This document shows positions 44,311-53,431 of a stretch of DNA of 64,000 nt, piece after piece; position 1 is the stretch's first letter; each line of letters begins with the position of its first letter. Source of the stretch: Agriterribacter humi (GTDB lineage: Bacteria > Bacteroidota > Bacteroidia > Chitinophagales > Chitinophagaceae). The stretch covers positions 496,001 through 560,000 of the forward strand of contig NZ_VOHQ01000002.1 of NCBI RefSeq assembly GCF_009192765.1, given 5' to 3'. Position numbers and translations under genes: made by a program. Below the pieces are notes generated by a model, which was given only the letters and a program-made list of their open reading frames with translations, ran no database searches and was not told the origin of the DNA.

Positions 44311-44536
44311 TGTAAATTATTCGTGTGGGATAAAGATAATTGAAAAATAGTCTGATTGTATGCGCATTACTTAAAATGGATGCACTTCAAAATGACAGTA
44401 GATACATACGCCGGGGCGGGCAACGTGTTACGGCCCAGTTGAAAATACATACCAGCAATATGTGCATGTAAAAAGTTTTTTTTTAAAAAAGTTGTTATTG
44501 CCGGATAGTCGCTATAATAAAATATATCCTTACTCA

Positions 44537-44550
44537 CGAAAACGTTGTAG
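44537..44550. promoter_or_regulatory. Candidate LacI-type operator 1 upstream of susC
   Basis: CGAAAACGTTGTAG has the AACGTT core with central CG favoured by LacI-family hinge helices. Its outer bases are less symmetric. The central CG (44543-44544) is 31 bp from that of the second site, close to three helical turns. Confidence 0.4.
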
Positions 44551-44566
44551 TAATTATAGTTATTTA

Positions 44567-44580
44567 GATTAAACGTTTTA
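44567..44580. promoter_or_regulatory. Candidate LacI-type operator 2 upstream of susC
   Basis: GATTAAACGTTTTA contains the 12-mer TTAAACGTTTTA, symmetric at 10 of 12 positions about a central CG (44574-44575). It lies where the -33 element of the assumed susC promoter should be. A LacI-family gene lies in the same locus (53432-54490). Similar AAACGTTT octamers also occur by chance inside rpmB and fdtA. Confidence 0.5.
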
Positions 44581-44594
44581 GTAAAAGGTTTACC

Positions 44595-44602
44595 TACATT
44601 TA
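44595..44602 (+). promoter_or_regulatory. Candidate susC -7 box
   Basis: TACATTTA matches TANNTTTG at 7 of 8 positions and lies 70 bases before the susC start. The -33 region at 19 bases upstream is AACG/TTTT, overlapping operator candidate 2 rather than showing a clear TTTG, as might fit a promoter tightly controlled by a regulator. Confidence 0.4.
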
Positions 44603-44672
44603 TTACGGATAGCGATGCCTCTTTTTAATGCTCGTTATTACTCCTAACGATTTCAAACCAAAATAACCCATT

Positions 44673-47660
44673 ATGAAAAAGTTTCTTCTTCTATCCTCCC
44701 TGTGCTGCATTTTAGCAGGCACAGCCTGGGCGCAAACCCGTGAGCTTACAGGCCGGGTGCTAAACAATGAGAACAGTACCGCAATTTCAGGAGCCAGTAT
44801 TACAGTTAAAGGCACAGGCAAAGGAGTCATTGCAGGTGATGATGGACAGTTTGCTATTGCGATCCCCGCAAATGGTACCGCCATCCTCGTTGTTACTGCT
44901 CTTGGGTATGTAAGCCAGGATATTACTGTTACCGGTCAAACCAATCTTGTTATTCGTATGATCACCGGATCCACGGCTTTGGACGAGGTAGTAGTGGTTG
45001 GATACGGAGAACAAAAAAAGCGTGATTTAACGGGAGCCATTTCGCTGGTGCAATCGAAAGACATTGTGCGGGCCAATCCTGTACTGGCGGCCAAGGCAAT
45101 ACAGGGGCAGGTTGCAGGAGCTACTGTAACCAAGGCCAGTAACCGGCCGGGAGCGCCTTACAGTATTACGATCAGGGGAGAAAACACCATCAATAATTCT
45201 ACACAACCACTGATCGTAATTGATGGTTTAATGGGTGGCGATATTAATACCCTTAATCCTAATGATATACAATCAATGGATGTGCTCAAAGACGCTTCCT
45301 CTACTTCCATTTACGGCGCCCGCGGAGCAAATGGTGTTGTAATTATTACTACAAAAAAAGGCGTTGCAGGAAAACCGAAAGTGAGCTATGATGGCTATGT
45401 GGGCGTGAAGCAACTGGCCCATGTGCCTAAATTGCGCACCAGCACAGAGTTCTATAAATTAAATTATACCGACAGGATTGCTGCGGGACTTCCGGGTGTT
45501 GTATTTACCATTGCTGAACAGGAAAATATTGATGCCGGTAAAACCACTGATTGGGCCGATTTAATTACGGACCCCGGTATTCAAACCAGCCATAACATCA
45601 GTGTTTCCGGTGGAAATGACAAGACTGTTTATCGTTTTTCTACAGGATATCTGAATGAAGAAGGCAACGTGCGTTACACAGGGTACAAGCGTTATAACCT
45701 TAATGCGGGTTTAGACAGTAAACTGGGTGAGCGTATTAAAGTTGGGTTTACTTCTTACCTTACTTACAGCGACCAGAACTGGGGTTCCCTGGAATCATTA
45801 AGAGGCGCCTTCAGAGCAAGGCCGACAGGCACTGCTTATTTTTCAGATCTTACCAATCCAAGTCAAAATTCTGATTTTAGTATAAACGGATATGCGTACT
45901 GGATGGGTATAAATGACAAGCAGGTACCCAATCCGTTGAACGATATTGATAAAACAACCTCTAAGTTTCAAACGACCACTGCATCAATTATGGCCAATAC
46001 CTACGTTGAAATAGCATTGTTTGAAGGATTGACTTTTCGCTCTTCGCTTTCGGGATCTTACAATACGCAAAGAATAGGTGACTGGAGAGGGCAATGGGGA
46101 AAATCACAGATCGGAAAACTTCCACGAACTCAACTCGATAACAGGATAACCGGCAATTATACCATTGATAATATCCTTAACTATAAAAAAGAATTTGGCA
46201 AACACAACATCGCGTTTACCGGACTGCAAAGCGCCTTTTATCAAAGAAATGAAACATCAACCATCGCTGTAAAGGACCTGCCTTATACATCTTACTGGTA
46301 CGCTTTAAATACAGGAACAATTACCAACCAGGGAAGTTCTCTTACCGAGCGTTCGCTGCTTTCTTTTATGGGAAGAATTAATTATACATTCAACGATAAA
46401 TATTTATTGACCGTAACAGGCCGTTCAGATGGCGCTTCACAACTTGCTGAAGGAAATAAATGGGCGTTTTTTCCTTCAGTAGCTGTAGCATGGAGATTAG
46501 ATGAAGAAAAGTTTATTGAAAACCTCAATGCATTTTCTAACCTTAAATTACGGGTGAGCTATGGCGAAGTAGGCAATTCAGTTGTAGAACCTTACAGTAC
46601 ACAGGCCAACTTATTAAATACCGGGTATGATTTTGACGGCACTGCAGCCAATGGGTTTGCCCCGGAAAATTTGGCTAATAAGGACCTGAGATGGGAAAGA
46701 AGTAAGGAACTTAACCTTGGTTTAGACTTTGGAATACTAAATAACCGCATTTCAGCTTCTGTTGAATTGTACAAAAGAAAAACGGTTGATTTGATTCTCA
46801 ATCAAAAAATACCTACGGTATCCGGCTTTAGCCAGGTAGTTGCCAACATAGGCGAAATTGAGAATAAAGGTGTTGAGATAACTTTAAATACAGTTAATAT
46901 TGTAAAGAATGATTTTAGCTGGAATACCACTTTCGCCTTTACCAAAAACAATAACAAGCTGCTTGAACTGTATGGCGACGGACAGAGAGAAGATAAAGGA
47001 AACAAACTTTTTGCAGGTCATCCTATCAGGGCAAATTTCGATTACCAGTTCGATGGCATATGGCAGCTTCCTGATTCTAACGCCGCTAAAAGTTTTGGAC
47101 AGGTTCCCGGCTCCGTAAAGGTGGTAGATCAAAACAAGGATGGCAAGATATCTTCATCCGATGAAATTGATGACAGGGTTGTGCTCGGCACAGAATTACC
47201 CAATTGGATTCTGGGTGTTACCAACCGGTTCAAATACCAAGATATTGATCTTTCTTTCTTCATTTATTACCGCAATGGCACAACATACAGGAATAGTACC
47301 CTGGCAGGAACTTTTGGCGAAAATGGTTCAAGGTACAATTCATTGGCCGGGTTGGATTACTGGACAAAAGATAATCCATCCAACACCTATTATTCACCTT
47401 TTGTTGCCAACCCGTACAGGAGTGCCATTTTTTACCAGGATGCCAGTTTTTTAAGAATTTCTGATATTACTTTAGGGTATACGTTACCCAAAAGGCAACT
47501 GGATCGTTTGGGGATTTCCCATGCCCGCTTCTATGTCCAGGTTTCTAATCCTTTTATATTTACTGACTATATCGGGTTTGATCCCGAGTTCAATTCGGCT
47601 ATTTACCAGGACGATGTGCCGTCAGTAATTTATACCGCAGGATTAAATATCAGTTTATAA
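44673..47660 (+). CDS. susC: SusC/RagA-type TonB-linked outer membrane glycan transporter
   Basis: A 995-residue TonB-dependent importer. It has a signal peptide (to AWAQ at about 21), a carboxypeptidase-like CNA-B domain (RELTGRVLNNENSTAISG to LVIRMI, residues 23-93), the TonB-box-like segment LDEVVVVGYGEQKKRDLTG, the plug (residues about 115-220, with GVVIITTKKG closing), and a 22-strand barrel ending in AGLNISL. Length is typical. It partners the SusD lipoprotein encoded 21 bases downstream and imports oligosaccharides made by the locus's surface enzymes. No anti-sigma STN domain is present, so it does not itself signal to an ECF sigma factor. Confidence 0.96.
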   Translation: MKKFLLLSSLCCILAGTAWAQTRELTGRVLNNENSTAISGASITVKGTGKGVIAGDDGQFAIAIPANGTAILVVTALGYVSQDITVTGQTNLVIRMITGSTALDEVVVVGYGEQKKRDLTGAISLVQSKDIVRANPVLAAKAIQGQVAGATVTKASNRPGAPYSITIRGENTINNSTQPLIVIDGLMGGDINTLNPNDIQSMDVLKDASSTSIYGARGANGVVIITTKKGVAGKPKVSYDGYVGVKQLAHVPKLRTSTEFYKLNYTDRIAAGLPGVVFTIAEQENIDAGKTTDWADLITDPGIQTSHNISVSGGNDKTVYRFSTGYLNEEGNVRYTGYKRYNLNAGLDSKLGERIKVGFTSYLTYSDQNWGSLESLRGAFRARPTGTAYFSDLTNPSQNSDFSINGYAYWMGINDKQVPNPLNDIDKTTSKFQTTTASIMANTYVEIALFEGLTFRSSLSGSYNTQRIGDWRGQWGKSQIGKLPRTQLDNRITGNYTIDNILNYKKEFGKHNIAFTGLQSAFYQRNETSTIAVKDLPYTSYWYALNTGTITNQGSSLTERSLLSFMGRINYTFNDKYLLTVTGRSDGASQLAEGNKWAFFPSVAVAWRLDEEKFIENLNAFSNLKLRVSYGEVGNSVVEPYSTQANLLNTGYDFDGTAANGFAPENLANKDLRWERSKELNLGLDFGILNNRISASVELYKRKTVDLILNQKIPTVSGFSQVVANIGEIENKGVEITLNTVNIVKNDFSWNTTFAFTKNNNKLLELYGDGQREDKGNKLFAGHPIRANFDYQFDGIWQLPDSNAAKSFGQVPGSVKVVDQNKDGKISSSDEIDDRVVLGTELPNWILGVTNRFKYQDIDLSFFIYYRNGTTYRNSTLAGTFGENGSRYNSLAGLDYWTKDNPSNTYYSPFVANPYRSAIFYQDASFLRISDITLGYTLPKRQLDRLGISHARFYVQVSNPFIFTDYIGFDPEFNSAIYQDDVPSVIYTAGLNISL

Positions 47661-47681
47661 ATTTTATTAAAACGATCCACA

Positions 47682-49556
47682 ATGAAATCAATAATAAATA
47701 TACGGTTCGCAACGCTGTCTATTGCTGTTATCGGCATGTTTGCGATTGGGTGTAAAAAATCTTTTTTGGAGGAAAACCCGGTTTCTAACCTCACTACCGA
47801 TGTGTATTACAAAACAGAAGCAGGATTTGAAGACCTGGTGAAAGCATGTTATCCTTTGCTTAGAAATATCTACCAGTCGCGCCAGCTTGTTTTAAATGGT
47901 ACCGACATTTTTGCTCCCGGTGGTTATGGCGATCCAAAATTTTCAACAGCGCCGGCAAATGCAGGTGCATTGCATCAGTACGATGCCGGAATGAATGCTT
48001 CTTTGGGCGATTTGCAGGCCCTTTGGACCTTGCTGTATGCCGAGCTTGGCAGGGTAAACACAGCCATCAGCCGTTCGGAAGACATTACTACCATGGATGA
48101 AGCCCTGAAAGCTGCAAGGGTTTCGGAAGCCAGGTTTTTAAGGGCTTTGGTTCTTTTTTACCTGGTGCAGCAATGGGGTGATGTTCCCATGCCATTAACA
48201 GAAACCCAAAGTGCAAGCAAGGAGGCCATAAGGGTTCCTTCAGCAGATGTGTATAGCCAAATCATTTCTGACCTGGTGGATGCTGAATCCAAACTTCCGG
48301 ATGTTGCGTCCCACTATGGAAGAGTTACAAAAGGCGCTGCCCGGTTTTTATTGTCGCGTGTATATTTAACCCGTGGCTGGAACTTCAATAATGCTTTGGG
48401 CGGATCCAATGCCGATTTTACTCTGGCACTTCAATATGCTGATAAAATTATTGATGCTTATCCGTTGGCGGCAAATTACAAAGACCTCTTCCCTGTTCGT
48501 TCAGAAAATCCGCTGAACCAGTATACAGGCGCACAAAATGATAAAAACCCTGAAATCGTTTTTGCAGTACAGTATAACCCGGACATCATTACCAATAAAA
48601 CAGATGCCGCGTTTGGCCAGGATGCCGCCGGGGGTAATAATTTACATTCTGTTTTTGGCGGTAACGGTGAAGGATTTCCCGGCACCAAAGGAAGAACCAG
48701 CGATTATAATCGCTCTCAGCCTATTTACCCTTTGGGCCCTGCTATATTCAGGATGTACGACCCGGCAATTGACTCCCGTTACGACCATAACTTCCTGGAA
48801 GTTGGCTATGCCTTACAGGACGTGAAGGATTTTAAACCACTGCCATTGGTAAATCCTAATCTGAAAATTGACATTAACGCAGGTGATACTGTGGTGTATT
48901 TCCGTCCGTGGAATGATCCTGCCACCGCGTTAGATGAAAGGGGCGTTGACATGGGGGGATCAAGGAAATATTCTGTTATTAATGGCGATGAATGGGGAGG
49001 AGGATATAATATTATTGATGGCGTTGGAGCAAGTGGGTTTCCTTCCGGGGAACCCAATATGTGGAAATTCTGGCAACCCAATATTCCCTATGGCGATGCG
49101 GGAGGTACATTTGACGAAGTGATCTTCCGGTCTGCCGAAGCATATTTAATCGCAGCCGAAGCCATTGTAAAAGGCGCTACCGGTGGAAAACTGGGCGGGG
49201 CAGAAGTATATTACAATAAGGTATTGGATCGTGCATTGGGTACTAATGCCGGACTAGATCCGCAATGTGCAGCATTCCCTGAAAATATTCAATCACTTGA
49301 TGCGGTTTCGTACCGGGCAACCGCCGGCAATATTTCCATTGATATGATACTGGATGAAAGAGCAAGGGAACTGCTGGGGGAATATGTAAGATGGTACGAT
49401 TTAAAAAGAACAGGCAAATTAATTGAAAGGGTTTTAAAATATAATCCCTGGGCAGCAAAAAGCAATTCCATTAAGGAGATACATTATTTGAGGCCAATTC
49501 CTCAAAATGAAATAGACCTGTCTTTTCCTGCCATGAGCCAGAACACCGGCTATTAA
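47682..49556 (+). CDS. susD: SusD/RagB-type surface glycan-binding lipoprotein
   Basis: A 624-residue lipoprotein with signal MKSIINIRFATLSIAVIGM and lipobox F-A-I-G-C at about residue 24. It has the SusD N-terminal helical core (LEENPVSNLTTDVYYKTEAG), TPR-like helices (ARFLRALVLFYLVQQWGDVPM, KGAARFLLSRVYLTRG), and the C-terminal ILDERARELLGEYVRWYDLKRTGKL and HYLRPIPQNEIDLS blocks. It lids the SusC barrel and binds the glycan. The insertion at about 330-420, with many aromatic and acidic residues, likely shapes the binding site. Followed by a good terminator. Confidence 0.96.
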   Translation: MKSIINIRFATLSIAVIGMFAIGCKKSFLEENPVSNLTTDVYYKTEAGFEDLVKACYPLLRNIYQSRQLVLNGTDIFAPGGYGDPKFSTAPANAGALHQYDAGMNASLGDLQALWTLLYAELGRVNTAISRSEDITTMDEALKAARVSEARFLRALVLFYLVQQWGDVPMPLTETQSASKEAIRVPSADVYSQIISDLVDAESKLPDVASHYGRVTKGAARFLLSRVYLTRGWNFNNALGGSNADFTLALQYADKIIDAYPLAANYKDLFPVRSENPLNQYTGAQNDKNPEIVFAVQYNPDIITNKTDAAFGQDAAGGNNLHSVFGGNGEGFPGTKGRTSDYNRSQPIYPLGPAIFRMYDPAIDSRYDHNFLEVGYALQDVKDFKPLPLVNPNLKIDINAGDTVVYFRPWNDPATALDERGVDMGGSRKYSVINGDEWGGGYNIIDGVGASGFPSGEPNMWKFWQPNIPYGDAGGTFDEVIFRSAEAYLIAAEAIVKGATGGKLGGAEVYYNKVLDRALGTNAGLDPQCAAFPENIQSLDAVSYRATAGNISIDMILDERARELLGEYVRWYDLKRTGKLIERVLKYNPWAAKSNSIKEIHYLRPIPQNEIDLSFPAMSQNTGY

Positions 49557-49569
49557 AAAATAAATAATG

Positions 49570-49616
49570 AAAAGAGTTTGGTCAGGTGGATCATACTATG
49601 CTGAACAAACTCTTTT
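49570..49616 (+). terminator. Intrinsic terminator after susCD
   Basis: AAAAGAGTTTG (49570-49580) and CAAACTCTTTT (49606-49616) form a perfect 11-bp stem around a 25-base loop, followed by ATTTTTTTG. It lies 14 bases after the susD stop and would end or attenuate the susCD transcript before the enzyme genes, giving higher susCD than enzyme expression if partial. It can work in both directions. Confidence 0.75.
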
Positions 49617-49640
49617 ATTTTTTTGTTTGTATTAAAGTGA

Positions 49641-52028
49641 ATGATGATGTACTTTAATAAATGTATACTTTTTACCTTTTTTTTCCTGTTCACCATTGCT
49701 GAAGCTTTTTCCCAGGTAAATAATAACGTGCAAAAAACAGACCTGGTAGAACCCATGGTAGATGCAGCCCATTCACGTTTTTTTTATTTTAGCTCTGCGT
49801 CACGGCCCTTTGGAATGGTGAACCTGAGCCCTGATATGACGTTGGACGGTACCTGGAATACGGGTTACCGTTATAATGAAGACACGATAAAATGCTTTAG
49901 TCATATTCATTGCTGGGAGATGTCGGGCATTCCGGTGCTGCCCACCACCGGCATTCTTAAAGGACAATCAGGACCATCGGCATATGGTTCTTCCTATTCT
50001 CATGAACAGGAAATTGCCAGGCCCGGTTATCATAAAGTGGTATTGAAAGATTATGGCATTACAGCAGAATTAACATCCACTGCAAGAGTTGGATTTCACC
50101 GGTATACTTTTCCAAAAACCGATTCGGCCAATATTCTCTTCGACTTTACTACAGTACTGGGGTCCTCCGCCACACAAAGCGCCAGTGTAAAGAGAGTGAA
50201 TGATCATGCAATAGAAGGTTCCGTAACAATGGCGGCTACCGTAAGAAGGCCTAAGCCAATAACCATTTATTTTATAGCTGAGCTCGATAAGCCCTTTGCC
50301 ATTTTTGGCGGTTGGCAAAATGGTGAGATCATACCTGTACAGAACAGCGTTGAGGGAGCGCATACCGGCGTGTATCTCGGCTTTACAACAAGTACCAATG
50401 AAACGAGGAAAATGAAAATAGCCATTTCCTATGTGAGTATAGCGGAAGCAAAAAATAATTTGATGACCGAATTACCGCATTGGGATTTTGACCGCATTGT
50501 AAAAGAATCTGCCAATGAATGGAATGAATGGTTAGGCAGGATAGAAGTGGAAGGCGGCACCCTTACTGAACAACGGCGATTTTATACCGATCTGTGGCAT
50601 GCATTACAGGGAAGACGTATTGTGAGCGATGTTAGCGGAACTTATATTGACAATACCGGTGCAAAACCAACAGTACGGAGGGTACCTCTTAATGCAAAGG
50701 GGAAACCTGCTTTTCATATGTACAATTCAGATTCATTCTGGGGTGCGCAATGGTCGCTCAACACACTCTGGCATCTTGTATATCCCGGGGTAACGGAATC
50801 TTTTATCAATTCATTTTTGCAAATGTACAGCGATGGAGGTTTAATTCCACGCGGTCCTTCAGGTGGCAATTATACTTATGTAATGACGGGCGCCGCGGTA
50901 ACGCCTTTTATTGTAAGCGCTTACATGAAAGGCATCCGCGGGTTTAACATCGCCAAAGCATATGAAGGAATGCGCAAAGACCATTTTCCCGGTGGCATGA
51001 TGAGTAAGGCAGGTTATGAACACCATACCTTTAAAGGCGGCGGTATTGAAGCGTATATACGGCAGGGTTATGTGCCCTACCCGCTGGATACAATAAAATA
51101 CGGTTACCACCAGGACGGCGCTGCGCAAACATTGGAATATGCTTACCAGGATTATGCGCTGGCACAAATGGCAAATGCATTGGGAAAGAAGGAAGATTAT
51201 CTTTTATTCAGCAAGCGGGCGAACAATTACAAAAATATCTTTAATAAGGAGATTGGCTGGATGTGGGTTAAAGACCAGACCGGCAAATGGGCAAGTCCTG
51301 TTGATATTCTTCAGTATGAACATGGATGGGTGGAAGGCAACGCCGCACAGTATACCTGGTTTGTGCCACACGATGTAAAAGGATTGATTGACCTGATGGG
51401 CGGCGCTGAACCATTTACAAAAAAGCTGAATGAATCATTTGCAAAAGCAAAGGCGCATGGATTTGTTTCTGGTAAATCAGAAAACCCTGCTGATCAGAAG
51501 ATGCTGAGAAGGGTGTATCTCAATTACGGCAATCAGCCCTGTATGGAAACGCCTTTTTTATTCAATTATGCAGGGAAGCCCTGGCTCACCCAGTACTGGA
51601 CACGGCAATTGATTGACAGTGTGTACAGCGGAATTTCGCCACAAAAAGGATATAGCGGCGATGAAGACCAGGGGCTCATGGGATCGCTTGCTGTTTTAAT
51701 GAAAATAGGTTTGTTTTCAACAAATGGCGGCACATCGCAAAAACCATTTTACGAAATCAGCAGCCCCATTTTCGATAAGATCACCATTCACCTCGATCCG
51801 GCTTATTACCCCGGGAAAAAATTTGTAATAACAGCAAAAAACAATGGCGCTAAAAACTTTTATATACAATCGGCAATGCTGAATGGAAAAGCATTGAACC
51901 AGCCATGGTTTTTCCATGATACGCTGGTAAAAGGCGGGCAACTGATTTTACAAATGGGTGAACAACCCAAAAAATCGTGGGGAAGCAATTTGAATATGGC
52001 GCCGCCTTCCATGTCATCATCAAAATAA
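49641..52028 (+). CDS. GH92 family glycoside hydrolase (alpha-mannosidase type)
   Basis: A 795-residue secreted enzyme. Three ATGs in a row open the frame, then a signal peptide ends at AEAFSQ. The N-terminal lectin-like domain has VEPMVDAAHSRFFYFSSASRP and HIHCWEMSGIPVLPTTG; the (alpha/alpha)6 catalytic domain has NSDSFWGAQWSLNTLWHLVYP, GYHQDGAAQTLEYAYQDYALAQMA, and the closing YSGDEDQGLMGSLAVLMKIG. GH92 enzymes are calcium-dependent inverting exo-alpha-mannosidases, mostly on alpha-1,2/1,3/1,6 linkages. The short spacer from the terminator implies read-through or a nearby promoter. Confidence 0.93.
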   Translation: MMMYFNKCILFTFFFLFTIAEAFSQVNNNVQKTDLVEPMVDAAHSRFFYFSSASRPFGMVNLSPDMTLDGTWNTGYRYNEDTIKCFSHIHCWEMSGIPVLPTTGILKGQSGPSAYGSSYSHEQEIARPGYHKVVLKDYGITAELTSTARVGFHRYTFPKTDSANILFDFTTVLGSSATQSASVKRVNDHAIEGSVTMAATVRRPKPITIYFIAELDKPFAIFGGWQNGEIIPVQNSVEGAHTGVYLGFTTSTNETRKMKIAISYVSIAEAKNNLMTELPHWDFDRIVKESANEWNEWLGRIEVEGGTLTEQRRFYTDLWHALQGRRIVSDVSGTYIDNTGAKPTVRRVPLNAKGKPAFHMYNSDSFWGAQWSLNTLWHLVYPGVTESFINSFLQMYSDGGLIPRGPSGGNYTYVMTGAAVTPFIVSAYMKGIRGFNIAKAYEGMRKDHFPGGMMSKAGYEHHTFKGGGIEAYIRQGYVPYPLDTIKYGYHQDGAAQTLEYAYQDYALAQMANALGKKEDYLLFSKRANNYKNIFNKEIGWMWVKDQTGKWASPVDILQYEHGWVEGNAAQYTWFVPHDVKGLIDLMGGAEPFTKKLNESFAKAKAHGFVSGKSENPADQKMLRRVYLNYGNQPCMETPFLFNYAGKPWLTQYWTRQLIDSVYSGISPQKGYSGDEDQGLMGSLAVLMKIGLFSTNGGTSQKPFYEISSPIFDKITIHLDPAYYPGKKFVITAKNNGAKNFYIQSAMLNGKALNQPWFFHDTLVKGGQLILQMGEQPKKSWGSNLNMAPPSMSSSK

Positions 52029-52047
52029 ATAATAGCAGTAACCAGTA

Positions 52048-53430
52048 ATGAACAGGCGGCGTTTCATATACAACACTTCAGCAGGTATTGCAGCCACATG
52101 CCTGTCGCCAGGGGTATGGGCAACTTCTTTTGATCCCGGTAACTGGAAGCACTATGATTTTAAATCTTTCCGCGAAGGCCAATCTGCCGTTCCGGTTACC
52201 CGGGTTACGCCAGGTGATGGCTTTTACCTGCATACCTTTTATGATGTATGTCCCTGGAGCCCTTCCGGTAATTTTTTAGCCGTTACCAAATTTCCATACC
52301 AGGGTAAAAAGCCGCAGTGGGGCGATATAGCCGAAGTGTGTGTTATTGATTTGAAACAGCAAAGAATTAAAACGGTTTACCAAACAAAAGCATGGGGATT
52401 TCAATTGGGGGCAAACGTTCAATGGGGCAACAGCAACGACCGGTTCCTTTATACAAACGATATAATTGACGGGCAACCTGTTTGCGTAAGAATAGACCTG
52501 GAGCAAAGTGTTGTGAAAGCCTATGCAGGTGCTAAATACGATATATCGCCGGATGAAAGATCCGTCATCAGCCCCAACCTGCTCAACATGAATATCCATC
52601 AGTACGGGTATGCCGTACCTGACGGTCCTGCCGGTGCACCGTTTCCTTTTACAAAAGATGACATGGGGCGGGAAGGCCTGTGGAAAACAGACCTCGTAAA
52701 AAATGAAAAAAAATTGCTTGTGCCTATGCAGCAGTTCTTTGAAGTGGCGCAGGACGAAGAAAAATATGCGGGTAGTACCGGGTATTTATTTCACTCAAAA
52801 TTCAACAAACAAAATACGAGGATACTACAGGTTTTCAGGGCACAGGTAAACAATAAAGGAAGAAACGCTTCTTTGTTCAGCATGAATACGGATGGCAGCA
52901 GATTACGGCAATGCCTGACCGCAGAAAAATGGAACCAGGTGGCGCGATTGGGCGGGTCGGGCAATCATCCCAACTGGCATCCCGATGGCGAACATGTTAT
53001 AATGAATTGTGTACCCTCATGGCTCGGGTTTAAAGATATGTTGTTCTGTAGTTTTCGTTTTGATGGAACCGATTTTAAGATATTGTCTGAAAAACATATG
53101 GGAAGCGGGCATCCCAGCGTGGCAGCAGGCGGAAAATATTTATTGGCAGATGCCTATCCAAAACAAACGTATGTAAAAGCGCCTGACGGTGAAATCGCCA
53201 TTCGCCTGGTTGATCTCCGGAGCGACAGGGAGCTGATATTATGTACCATTCCTACTGATGTTGGCGGAGGTGTCAGACAGGCATTGCCGGGTGATAAACT
53301 TTCTGGCGGAAGCCAGCATAAGCTTGATCCCCACCCGGCCTGGAACAGAAATTACAGCCAGGTATGTTTTAATGGTGCACCCGACGGAAAGCGACAGGTA
53401 TTTATTGCAGACCTTTTTAAAGTATTATAA
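52048..53430 (+). CDS. Tat-exported beta-propeller protein, oligogalacturonate lyase-like
   Basis: A 460-residue protein with a twin-arginine signal (NRRRFIYNTSAGIAATC). The mature protein repeats WD40/TolB-like blades: FYDVCPWSPSGNFLAVT, CVIDLKQQRIKTVY, KYDISPDERSVISPN, NHPNWHPDGEHVIMN, GSGHPSVAAGGKYLLADA, DPHPAWNRNYSQVCFNG. The H-P-x-W and H-P-S-W-like histidines are reminiscent of PL22 oligogalacturonide lyases, which bind Mn via propeller histidines, so a lyase acting on unsaturated or short uronate oligomers is possible. This is inference from blade pattern and locus context. It precedes the LacI gene by one base. Confidence 0.7.
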   Translation: MNRRRFIYNTSAGIAATCLSPGVWATSFDPGNWKHYDFKSFREGQSAVPVTRVTPGDGFYLHTFYDVCPWSPSGNFLAVTKFPYQGKKPQWGDIAEVCVIDLKQQRIKTVYQTKAWGFQLGANVQWGNSNDRFLYTNDIIDGQPVCVRIDLEQSVVKAYAGAKYDISPDERSVISPNLLNMNIHQYGYAVPDGPAGAPFPFTKDDMGREGLWKTDLVKNEKKLLVPMQQFFEVAQDEEKYAGSTGYLFHSKFNKQNTRILQVFRAQVNNKGRNASLFSMNTDGSRLRQCLTAEKWNQVARLGGSGNHPNWHPDGEHVIMNCVPSWLGFKDMLFCSFRFDGTDFKILSEKHMGSGHPSVAAGGKYLLADAYPKQTYVKAPDGEIAIRLVDLRSDRELILCTIPTDVGGGVRQALPGDKLSGGSQHKLDPHPAWNRNYSQVCFNGAPDGKRQVFIADLFKVL

Positions 53431-53431
53431 T

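Larger units (their letters stand above)
44311..44672. promoter_or_regulatory. Divergent xth-susC control region
   Basis: A 362-base spacer between xth (minus) and susC (plus). It holds a T-run/A-run at about 44471-44490 and, close to susC, a -7-like box and two AACGTT-centred palindromes listed separately. The susC leader would be about 63 bases from the assumed start point. No further open frame was found. Confidence 0.6.
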
